Shown: one piece after another, positions 1-6,607 of the stretch
How the letters are laid out: each line of letters starts with the position of its first letter
Position numbering within the stretch: position 1 is the first letter of the stretch
From: Desulforamulus profundi
GTDB taxonomy: Bacteria; Bacillota_B; Desulfotomaculia; Desulfotomaculales; Desulfotomaculaceae
NCBI RefSeq assembly: GCF_002607855.1
Contig: NZ_AWQQ01000158.1
Span: 384-13,553 of the forward strand
Direction: 5' to 3'
Length of the DNA: 13,170 bases
Notes under the pieces: generated by a model
Told to the model about the DNA's origin: nothing
Database searches by the model: none
What the model saw: only the letters and a program-made list of their open reading frames with translations
Translations under genes and position numbers: made by a program

Positions 1-40
1 TTTTGAATTCAAGTCAAGAACCGTCCCCAACTTGAATTGG
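1..40. repeat. Possible REP-like palindromic unit at window edge
   Basis: Nine-base inverted arms AATTCAAGT (6-14) and ACTTGAATT (30-38) flank a core that reads GGGGACGGTTCTT on the minus strand. From memory, short repeats with a GGGGACGGTTC core are scattered through clostridial and other genomes and are linked to REP-associated IS200-like transposases. No transposase is in the window and only one copy is seen, so the assignment is tentative. The element lies just beyond the terminator of the NlpC/P60 gene. Confidence 0.4.
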
Positions 41-47
41 GTAGATT

Positions 48-78
48 AAAGGACCCTGGTTGAAAGAACCAGGTCCTT
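48..78 (-). terminator. Terminator of the NlpC/P60 gene
   Basis: On the minus strand, arm AAGGACCTGGTT (78-67) pairs with AACCAGGGTCCTT (61-49) around a five-base loop, with one bulged G. The hairpin begins 8 bases after the stop codon of the hydrolase gene. The T-tract after it is short (CCTTTAATC), so efficiency may be moderate. Confidence 0.6.
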
Positions 79-86
79 GGATAACA

Positions 87-734
87 TCATGGAATTCTGC
101 TGGCTCCTCGGTACCTGGGGTTCCAGTAACCGTCGTACAGGGAATCGATTTTAATCCCTCTGGAACTGGAGGCGTGGATGAATTGATTGTTCCCGATATA
201 GATACCGGAATGGTTGATGCCGCGTCCACCGGTATTAAAGAAAACCAGATCACCGGGGCGCAATTCTTCTCGCTTAATGGTGGTACCGGAGCTGTACTGT
301 CCTGCTGCGGTATGAACCAGGTCAACGCCGAAGTTTTTATAAACATAACGTACATAACCGGAGCAGTCAAAGCCCGCAGGGCTTTCCCCACCGGAACGAT
401 ACCTTGCGCCAATATACTTTTTGGCATAATCCAAAACTGCCATTGCCCTGTCCGTAATCCCTCTGGAAACATTTTGGGAGGCAGACAAAGGCCTTGCTGC
501 CTGGTTGGTTGGTTGGTCCGGAACGGTTAAAACTTGACCGATTTGCAAGCTATCGCCGGTTAAGTTATTCAGTTTTTTAATGGTTTCCACGGTGGTGCCA
601 TTTTGATTGGCAATGGCCCACAGGGTATCTCCCTGGCCTACCGTAACCTGGGCGGCCTCGACAGAACCGGTCCACACAACGATTGCCAGGCAAACGGAGG
701 TGGCCAGGACCGCCAGTCTTCTTCGTATAGACAA
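87..734 (-). CDS. Secreted LysM-NlpC/P60 peptidoglycan endopeptidase
   Basis: This is a cell-wall hydrolase of about 215 residues, exported and bound to peptidoglycan, expected to cut stem-peptide bonds. In order it has an N-terminal signal peptide with an SIRRR positive patch and a hydrophobic core ending near SVEA, one LysM domain (about residues 29-72, with the GDTLWAIA and QIGQVLTVP signatures), a short linker and a C-terminal NlpC/P60 domain. The catalytic Cys is in FDCSG (Cys124), His in NHSGIYIG (His175), and a third polar residue is probably His187. I prefer the TTG at 734-732 because GGGGAAGG lies 5 bases upstream. GTG at 749 and GTG at 740 are in frame but lack a well-spaced ribosome site. 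A c-di-AMP riboswitch sits immediately upstream, so expression should fall when c-di-AMP is high. The family call is firm; the exact start is not. Confidence 0.93.
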   Translation of the reverse strand: MSIRRRLAVLATSVCLAIVVWTGSVEAAQVTVGQGDTLWAIANQNGTTVETIKKLNNLTGDSLQIGQVLTVPDQPTNQAARPLSASQNVSRGITDRAMAVLDYAKKYIGARYRSGGESPAGFDCSGYVRYVYKNFGVDLVHTAAGQYSSGTTIKREELRPGDLVFFNTGGRGINHSGIYIGNNQFIHASSSRGIKIDSLYDGYWNPRYRGASRIP

Positions 735-749
735 CTTCACCTTCCCCAC

Positions 750-860
750 TTTCTACGCCGACGGAGTTAGCTGACGGGTTCGGACCGAAAGTTAGCCCGC
801 TACCACAGGTAGTTCACCCCAAAAGAATGGTTCCCCCGCTTTCCATGAAATTAGGCGTTT
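750..860 (-). promoter_or_regulatory. ydaO/yuaA-type c-di-AMP riboswitch (NlpC/P60 leader)
   Basis: The minus strand shows the conserved ydaO blocks in order: CGGGGGAACC (840-831), TTGGGGTGAA, a GGTAGCGGGCTA segment, CCGAACCCGTCAGCTAAC (784-767) and TCGGCGTA. The ends close by pairing ACGCC (856-852) with GGCGT (757-753). The ydaO family binds c-di-AMP and is usually an off-switch for wall hydrolase and potassium transport genes. The closing stem ends about 5 bases before the GGGGAAGG ribosome site and no terminator hairpin lies between. The inferred mode is therefore block of translation. Confidence 0.9.
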
Positions 861-941
861 TTATATAGTGTATTACCAAATTCGGCGAAAGTTTCCACTT
901 TCCTGCTAAAAAAGCAATTTTCTTTCTTATGGTGGAGCATT

Positions 942-959
942 TTAGGACCAAAGTCCTAA
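942..959. repeat. Perfect 7-bp inverted repeat, possible operator
   Basis: TTAGGAC and GTCCTAA are separated by CAAA. The site lies between the divergent NlpC/P60 riboswitch and the phospholipase-type gene, about 100 bases before the latter's start. Neither strand has a T-tract directly after it, so a terminator is less likely than a protein-binding site. No known regulator consensus is recognised. Confidence 0.35.
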
Positions 960-1058
960 CGGTTAAAATTTTCCTCATAATTTACCATTTTTTTGGCAAT
1001 AATCTTTGATGTCTGACTTAAAGTTTCTTACCGTTTCTGTATAAAAGGAGAACTTTCA

Positions 1059-1751
1059 ATGACCCTGACCCAGGCGACATGGAACTGTGCCAAGGTAATG
1101 CTGGCCCTGACCTTACCCTTTCAGGTGATAATTAAACCCCAACGATTGAGAAATACCCATCACTTTTGCAACCGGCAGGCCATCCATATCCTTAAACGGG
1201 ACGGACTGCAAAGTGAAGCGCTGATATTTCAATCTCATTTGGAAGCTTTAAACCGTGGATCATCCTGGAGTGACAGGGGATTTAAGTATATCAGTCATTA
1301 TTACGACCACCGTAAGGACGCCGGACTGTGGCATGGCCCGGATGCTCCTACCGAATGCCAGTTTTATTTTGACCGGGCCGTTAAATATTGGCGCCGGGGA
1401 CGCCAGGAAAAAGCTCTCTTTTACCTGGGCGCCGCCGGTCACATCATGCAGGATTTATGTGTACCTCACCACGCCGGAGGCGTGGCCTTTAAGGGACATA
1501 GATACTTTGAAGACTGGGCCAGGGCTCATTATGAAGACTTTGCCACCACCTGTGGGGGAATCTACGATTTGTGCGGTAGTGCCGCAAATTGGGTAAAGCA
1601 AAATGCCATGGTTTCAGCCCACTACCTGCCGGAAGTGATAGAGGAAAATGCCCCGGCTGTGGAAAGGGTGGCCGGGTTTTTGCTACAGAGGGCCCAAAAA
1701 ACAACCGCCGGTTTTTTACATTTTTTTATGCAGAATGTTAAAGCAAACTAA
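1059..1751 (+). CDS. Zinc-dependent phospholipase C family protein
   Basis: The 230-residue product matches the family of the Bacillus cereus phosphatidylcholine phospholipase C. Most metal ligands can be placed: His34 in THHFCNR, Asp72 and His80 in SDRGFKYISHYYDH, His128, Asp132 and His138 in HIMQDLCVPHHA, and His147 and Glu151 in GHRYFED. The spacings of 4, 6 and 4 residues match the B. cereus enzyme. The family's mature N-terminal Trp is also a zinc ligand; here the only early Trp is residue 8, too far from His34, and no clear signal peptide is seen. The enzyme may therefore be cytoplasmic or processed differently, and its substrate is unknown. AAAGGAG (1044-1050) precedes the ATG by 8 bases. 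A strong terminator overlaps the stop codon, so the gene is probably monocistronic. Confidence 0.85.
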   Translation: MTLTQATWNCAKVMLALTLPFQVIIKPQRLRNTHHFCNRQAIHILKRDGLQSEALIFQSHLEALNRGSSWSDRGFKYISHYYDHRKDAGLWHGPDAPTECQFYFDRAVKYWRRGRQEKALFYLGAAGHIMQDLCVPHHAGGVAFKGHRYFEDWARAHYEDFATTCGGIYDLCGSAANWVKQNAMVSAHYLPEVIEENAPAVERVAGFLLQRAQKTTAGFLHFFMQNVKAN

Positions 1752-1783
1752 ACCCCGCCGGCTTCAGTTAACGGCGGGGTTTG
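1751..1783 (+). terminator. Terminator of the phospholipase-type gene
   Basis: AACCCCGCCG (1751-1760) pairs perfectly with CGGCGGGGTT (1772-1781) over an 11-base loop. This is a very GC-rich ten-pair stem whose first base is the last base of the TAA stop. The T-run after it is short (GGTTTG), with a TTTT at 1791. It separates this gene from the lipoprotein gene. Confidence 0.85.
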
Positions 1784-1923
1784 CTGTGCATTTTAAAACC
1801 ACCGGCCGTTAGCAACCGTCGGAAACTTTCTGAAAACAATTTTTTTGCGCCGATGGCGAAACACTTTAGTTAAGCAAACGTCTTATTTATAAACCAACCA
1901 ACAACCGAAGGAGCAAAAATGTC

Positions 1924-2745
1924 ATGAAAAAATTAGCTTGCGCCCTTTTGGTTCCTGTTTTGACACTCTCCCTGCTGACCGGCTGCAGCCCTTCTCCCAA
2001 AGCAATGGAAGCATCCGACACCTCCGGCACCAAACAGGCACAAACCTTTGTGGAAACAGAAAATACCCACATCCTGCAGTCACTGGAACGGGACCTTATG
2101 GCTGACCCGGTAAAGGAAAAGGTCGTATTATACGCAGAGCAGGCAAAGGATGGTATGCCTTTGTCCTGGTCCCTGGTGGTAAATGAGATCGAAAAGGTAA
2201 AACTGTCTCACGAAGATGGTCTTTATGGCTTTGCTGAAGTCAAATTTATGGATGTGGACGGGGATCAAAAAGAGGAGGTTCTCCTGTACCGGTACTCCAG
2301 CGGCAGTGCCGGAGCCAGGGGACTGAACATTTATGAAACCACGGCAGAGAACTGGCAGGATTTGTTCTCGGTCAATAACACCATAGAAGCCGAAGATAAG
2401 AGATTCGAAGTAAAATACTTGGGTAATTATTATGCCAGTTTTGAAGATAAAGAGACCGGCCTGAAATCCACCATCCAACTGGATAAGGCCCAGTACAAAG
2501 GCATTGAGCACATGCTCAAGGACATCTCCACCTGGATTGACCCCATTGTCGACTACAGTCTGGTGGATCACAATGGAGACGGGGTCAAAGAAATCGTCAC
2601 CATCCAAAGGGTGATTGGCGTGGCCCATGTGGATACCATTGCCTTATTAAAAACCACCTACAAAATAGAAAAGGGTCGGTATAAAGCCGTAACCCTGACC
2701 CTGTGCGACAACAATGACAAACCCCTGGCCGAGGTAAAGCTGTAA
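1924..2745 (+). CDS. Lipoprotein with two calcium-loop (FG-GAP/VCBS-like) motifs
   Basis: The 273-residue product begins with a lipoprotein signal peptide whose lipobox LLTGC places the lipidated Cys at position 21, so it should be anchored on the outer face of the membrane. Two acidic loops, DVDGDQKEEVLL (110-121) and DHNGDGVKEIV (215-225), follow the D-x-D/N-G-D pattern of FG-GAP/VCBS-type calcium-binding repeats, about 105 residues apart. No catalytic motif is recognised and the function is unknown; a binding or surface role is only a guess. AAGGAG (1908-1913) precedes the ATG by 10 bases, and a two-codon ORF (ATG TCA TGA, 1919-1927) overlaps the start. Downstream, the convergent DUF45 gene begins its stop codon only one base away. 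Confidence 0.8.
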   Translation: MKKLACALLVPVLTLSLLTGCSPSPKAMEASDTSGTKQAQTFVETENTHILQSLERDLMADPVKEKVVLYAEQAKDGMPLSWSLVVNEIEKVKLSHEDGLYGFAEVKFMDVDGDQKEEVLLYRYSSGSAGARGLNIYETTAENWQDLFSVNNTIEAEDKRFEVKYLGNYYASFEDKETGLKSTIQLDKAQYKGIEHMLKDISTWIDPIVDYSLVDHNGDGVKEIVTIQRVIGVAHVDTIALLKTTYKIEKGRYKAVTLTLCDNNDKPLAEVKL

Positions 2746-2746
2746 A

Positions 2747-3559
2747 TCAAAGGGTCAGCTCCGCCCCGTGATCCTTCAGCCACTGCCTGTGGTTCTTGTA
2801 CTCCGGGCAAATGCTCTCCACCAGTGCCCAGAATTTTTTGGAATGGTTCATTTCCACCAGGTGAGCAAGCTCATGGGCCACCAGGTAATCGATCACCGGC
2901 AGCGGAGCCATCACCAGCCGGTAATTAAAATTCAGATTGCCCTGGCTGGAACAGCTGCCCCAGCGGGTTTTCTGATCTTTAATAAAGACCTGGTTATAGT
3001 TAATCTTTAACTTCCTTCTAATAATTTCCAGCCGCTCAAGGATAATTTCCCTGGCCTGGTGCCTAAGCCAACTTTCCAGCACCTGGCTTATCTGATCTTT
3101 ACGTTCCTGGAGCAGCATGACCAGGATTTTATCCCCCACCAGTTCCACCACAGGGGGGCCTTCTTGAAATACGCTAACCAAGCGATAGGATTTGCCAAGA
3201 AAGCTGACTGCCTGTTTCTCCGCCAGGCTGTTTTCTTTTCTTTGCCGTGCCCGCCGGCTCAGCAGATCCAACTTTTGGAGAATCCAGGTTTCCCGACTTT
3301 TTAACAGCGGTTCGAGGCCAACCAACGGGTATCTCGAGGGTACCACAACCTCCAGCCCCTTGTCCGGACTGATCTTAAGACGGATGTTTCTGGCCCGGTG
3401 GCTCTCTTTTACCCGGTAAGAAATCAGCTGCTCGCCCAGTTTGACAGAATCCTGTTTCGGCAAGACCGGGCCCGGTGATGCAGGCTTTTTCCTGTTGGTT
3501 TCTTTTTTTATTTTTGCCCACCTCCCCTGCCAATGAATTCTTTGCTTAGGATTCTTCAA
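2747..3559 (-). CDS. YgjP/DUF45 family zinc metallopeptidase
   Basis: The C-terminal half is a typical YgjP-like (DUF45, PF01863) metal-dependent hydrolase. It has KTRWGSCSSQGNLNFN, then VAHELAHLVEMNH with zinc ligands His229 and His233, catalytic Glu230 and third ligand His239, then CPEYKNHRQWLK. The conserved N-terminal start of the domain is the ISYRV...RARNIRLKI segment. The biological substrate is not known. The start is unclear. The open frame runs back to 3691 through the preceding terminator, which is unlikely. I give TTG at 3559, the first start past that terminator, but its only ribosome site lies inside a 22-bp palindrome. The best Shine-Dalgarno (GGGGAGGTG, 3527-3519) faces no ATG, GTG or TTG; the in-frame codon at ideal spacing is ATA (3511-3509). 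TTG at 3463 is another option. The length is 270 residues as given, about 240-255 with the later starts. Confidence 0.88.
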   Translation of the reverse strand: MKNPKQRIHWQGRWAKIKKETNRKKPASPGPVLPKQDSVKLGEQLISYRVKESHRARNIRLKISPDKGLEVVVPSRYPLVGLEPLLKSRETWILQKLDLLSRRARQRKENSLAEKQAVSFLGKSYRLVSVFQEGPPVVELVGDKILVMLLQERKDQISQVLESWLRHQAREIILERLEIIRRKLKINYNQVFIKDQKTRWGSCSSQGNLNFNYRLVMAPLPVIDYLVAHELAHLVEMNHSKKFWALVESICPEYKNHRQWLKDHGAELTL

Positions 3560-3580
3560 GGAAGGGGAATTCCCCTTCCT
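3559..3580. repeat. Perfect 22-bp palindrome
   Basis: The sequence from 3559 to 3580 equals its own reverse complement, with arms AGGAAGGGGAA and TTCCCCTTCCT and no spacer. It lies between the cooC-side terminator and the DUF45 gene and contains that gene's upstream TTG start. It could be a dimeric regulator site or, in RNA, could fold over the start. There is no T-tract after it. Confidence 0.5.
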
Positions 3581-3588
3581 ATTCCCAA

Positions 3589-3625
3589 CGGAAAAACAAA
3601 CGCAGGCCAGGCGCTTGCGTCTGTT
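3589..3625 (-). terminator. Terminator of the transporter-cooS-cooC block
   Basis: On the minus strand, about 15 bases after the cooC stop, ACGCA (3620-3616) pairs with TGCGT (3604-3600). Outer A/T pairs and two inner G/C pairs add support, and TTTGTTTTTCC follows. The hairpin and T-rich tail fit a rho-independent terminator ending the block of damaged genes. Confidence 0.65.
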
Positions 3626-3635
3626 TGATAATCTG

Positions 3636-4049
3636 CTATTCCTGCCCCAGGTATCGTTCAAGATTTGCCTTGATTTCCCGGACCCCTTCAACCATGGATG
3701 GGTTTACCTCAAACAGCGTCCTGCCGGTAAGGTCGGCGTTGACCGCCTCCGGGTCGTAGGGAAGCATGCCCAGGAGGGGTACAAAATGAAGCGCCTCTTT
3801 GATGCTTTCCTCCTGACCGGGTCTGACCTTGTTGGCCACGGCGAAGACCTTTGCAACGCCCAGGGCCATCCCCAGATTAGCATCCGGATCGGCATCCACA
3901 GCTAGCACTTTCTTGCCTTCCCCGGCATAAAGGTGACACAACAGGGCGGCTAAAGTGGTCTTGCCCACGCCTCCTTTGCCGGAGATTGCAATCTTCACAC
4001 CGGATTTTCCAGGCGTCTGTCTTCCCCCTGTGATGTTAGGTAAGGCCAA
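3636..4049 (-). pseudogene. cooC: cooC remnant: CO dehydrogenase nickel-insertion ATPase with deleted middle
   Basis: The N-terminus is a classic CooC/MinD-type P-loop: KIAISGKGGVGKTTLAALL, then VLAVDADPDANLGMALGVA. The sequence then jumps straight to the C-terminal motif VFAVANKVRPGQEESIKEAL and LLGMLPYDPEAVNADLTG. In CooC about 100 or more residues normally lie between these parts, including the CxC region used for nickel binding and dimer formation, so an in-frame internal deletion is inferred. The 137-residue frame stays open but should not support nickel insertion. The conserved start may be GTG at 3998 rather than ATG at 4049. It overlaps the end of cooS by 14 bases, the usual coupled arrangement, and is followed by a terminator. 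Confidence 0.85.
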
Positions 4050-4780
4050 GGGCCGCTCTTTTCTTTTTAATTCTGTCGATGATGAGCTCCGCCGCCTTGA
4101 CCGGGTCCTCTTCGTAAATCAGTTTACCCCCGAACAGCCCGTCGGTTGTTACCGGGAAGCTTTCTTTATCGGAAGTTAGCACATTGACCACCAACTGCGA
4201 GCCTGTGGCCTGGGGATTGACGCCCACATGAACGTCCACACCGTTGGCGATAAAATAGGTGCCGATGGAGATTGCTTTCGGGTGGTGGGTTTCCGGGCAG
4301 GAGCCGGCCACCGGCAGGTCTTTGATTCCCACGCCCAGGTAATTGGCCAGGGCGGTCAGAAGATCGGCAATCCTGGAGTTGTCTACGAAAGCTGCCCATA
4401 TGCAAAGCTGGCGGCAGTGCCGGCAGGCCATTGGCCTGTCCGACGGCGGTGAGGATGCTGCGCAGGCTTTCCCCGCAGTATCGTAAGCCGTCCGGCGATA
4501 ATAGGCTGAACTTGCCCAGGGAATGGGCGGAACAACCGGTGGCCACCACCAGAACATTGTTCTTGATCAGTTCCATGGCCAGGGTTAGGTTGTGGTGGTC
4601 TTGTTTCTTCCTCATTCCACAACCTTTTCGGACAGCAGCGGAATATGCCCGTGTACCGAGATATTGACCATGTCTTCCTTGATCACACCCAGGCGGTATT
4701 GGGGTTTCACTGCTTTCGGCGTTCCTAACAGGATATCCTGCAGATCGGTGGACATATGCAGCCCCGCAAAGCAGGATTTT
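4036..4780 (-). pseudogene. cooS: cooS remnant: anaerobic CO dehydrogenase catalytic subunit, deleted and frameshifted
   Basis: Three pieces in three frames read as one CooS. Piece one (4780-4612) has AGLHMSTDLQDILLGTPKAV and VNISVHGHIPLLSEKVVE, then a TGA. Piece two (about 4608-4392) has MELIKNNVLVVATGCSAHSLGK and NGLPALPPALHMGS. Piece three (about 4390-4036) has VDNSRIADLLTALANYLGVG, SCPETHHPKAISIGTYFIANG and the normal C-terminus. Missing are the N-terminal region with the B- and D-cluster cysteines and a middle stretch, perhaps 180-200 residues, with several C-cluster cysteines. A one-base frameshift near 4390 falls at the HMGSC motif and also removes its C-cluster Cys. CooS is normally about 630-680 residues, so no active enzyme is possible. 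The gene directly abuts the transporter tail, which suggests that a deletion joined them. Confidence 0.9.
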
Positions 4781-4844
4781 AACTTGATTTGCTGACATTT
4801 TGTTGTTTCCCGTGGCCGTTTGCCACATCTCTGACGGGGGGGTT

Positions 4845-6487
4845 AAAATAAGCGCCTCGTCATGCCAGGTACAGGAAACTTCATCTGTCAGGGCCATGGC
4901 GATATTCTTCAGGTGCTCGCTGATTCTCAGATAGGCGTTAGTGACATCCATATGAATAAAGCTGGTATTCACTGTCTCCTGGGCGCCCTCTGCATGCGGG
5001 CAATGTGACTCATCCGCAAGCGAAACTCCAGATCGACGATATCCTCTTGCAGTGATTTGGCCTTCTCAGCATCATGCAGCTGTTGGTGGCAAAGGCGGTA
5101 TTGGCAATATGGAGTAACTCGACAATTTTGTTATGCATAGTAATGATGTCTTTATGACCTTCGGCGGAAAAATCCAAGTTATTTACGTATTTGCTTTCCG
5201 CCTTATACATCAGGTTTTTCTCAATAATATCACCGATATGCTCGTAATCTCTGACGATGTGTACCAGGCCCATGGTCTTGTTAAATTCATCCTTGGTCAA
5301 CGGCTGTCTTAAGAGGTGGGTCAGGTATTTATTGGTTGCCGTAGCAAGGATATCGATATGATTTTCCTTTTGGTGCAATTTTTCCGCCAGGTCGGGATCA
5401 TAGGATTTCAGCAGAGGGTAGATCTGCTTTGTCATGTCGGTAACATGGTCTGAAATGTGCATAATTTCTTTGGTGGCCATTCCAATGGCCACTTCCGGAC
5501 TGGAAAACAGGGTTTCGTCCAGGTATTTGGGACATATGTCACAATCCGGTTGCTTCTTCTCCGGCACAATGAATTCCAGCAGCCGAGCAAACTGGGAGAT
5601 AAAGGGCGCAAACAAAACCGCAATGGCGATATTAAAGAAGGTATGGACGTTGGCCACCTGGAAGCCGGCATTGGCAGTTATGGTTGTCATTAACGTGGCC
5701 AGGGGGCTGACAAAGGGCAGGAACAACAGCACACCAACCACTTTAAATAGTAAATGGGCCGTTGCCACTCGCTGGGATTCCCGGGACGAACCAAGACTGG
5801 ATAACACCGCTGTAAAGGCGGTCCCCACATTGGCGCCAAAAGCATGTAAATGGCCGGTTCCAGCGTAATCATGTGCTGCATGGCCAGCAGCATGACAATA
5901 CCGATGGTAGCAGCGCTGCTGTGCACCAAAAAGGTAAAAATGGCGGCAACAGCCATGGCCAGAAGGGGTTTGTCGCTCATCTGCAGCAGCATCTTTTCAA
6001 ACATAGGATCGTCCCGCAGGGGGTGCATGGTGTCTGCCATAATTTTCAGACCTAGGAACAACAAGCCGAAGCCCATTAACACCTGGCCAATCCGCTTGTA
6101 TTTATGACTCTTGGAAAAGAAAATAATGGTTGCCCCGATACCGACGATGGGCAGGGATATTTCCGTGGCCTTTAATGCGATCAACTGGGCGGTCACTGTG
6201 GTGCCGATGTCGGCCCCCAGAATAACCGCCAGGGTTTGTCTTAAACTGATGATCGAAGCACTAGTTAAACTGACCAAAATAACGGTCGTGGCTGTACTGC
6301 TTTGAAACAGTATAGTTACCAGGACCCCCAACCCCATGGCGGTAATACGATTGTTGGTCAGTTTAGATAGAGCTTCCCGAAGTCTTTTCCCGGCAATTTT
6401 TTGCAGACCCTCACTCAGCACATACATGCCGTATAATAACAGGCCCATGCCACCAATCATACTTAAAACAGCTGATTGCCAGGTCAT
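4845..6487 (-). pseudogene. Na/Pi cotransporter family protein with PhoU-like tail, three frameshifts
   Basis: The N-terminal half is a Na+/phosphate cotransporter (PF02690): repeat one has QSSTATT and GADIGTTVTAQ, and repeat two has HSSAAT. The frame breaks near 5835 where LLGANVGTAFTAVLSS is expected. Reading resumes in another frame through the last membrane part and a PhoU-like cytoplasmic domain (KEIMHISDHV, HIVRDYEHIGDIIEKNL). It breaks again near 5098, where HQQLHDAEKAKSLQED continues, and near 4985, where NTSFIHMDVTNAYLRISEHLKNIA finishes the PhoU fold. Each break fits loss of one G or C from a short run. ATG at 6487 is preferred to GTG 6499 because GGTGGAGGAG lies 4-5 bases before it. 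The natural 3' end is not seen; homology fades near 4845 and cooS follows. Confidence 0.88.
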
Positions 6488-6545
6488 ACTCTCCTCCACC
6501 TTTCTCCGCAGGAACTTAAGATAAATTTCACAAATATTTGCAAAA

Positions 6546-6566
6546 AAATCCGTAGCAAAAAGCTAC
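6546..6566 (-). terminator. Small hairpin with T-run in the transporter leader
   Basis: On the minus strand, GTAGC (6566-6562), loop TTTTT and GCTAC (6556-6552) are followed by GGATTTTTTTG. The stem is only five pairs, so this is a weak intrinsic terminator or attenuator. It lies between the sigma-A promoter and the transporter start. Confidence 0.35.
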
Positions 6567-6607
6567 TGTCATTATTTGCTCTTTCTTAACATAAATTTAA
6601 TACTTTA

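Noticed and set aside
60..530. 156-codon plus-strand ORF
   Set aside because: Antisense to the NlpC/P60 gene, with no ribosome site and no recognised motif.
2128..2628. 166-codon minus-strand ORF
   Set aside because: Antisense shadow of the lipoprotein gene; the opposite frame has a lipobox and a ribosome site.
4166..4972. A 268-residue minus-strand open frame that looks like one gene
   Set aside because: It strings together the transporter's PhoU tail, out-of-frame sequence, a true CooS piece and out-of-frame sequence. It is a chance open frame over two broken genes.
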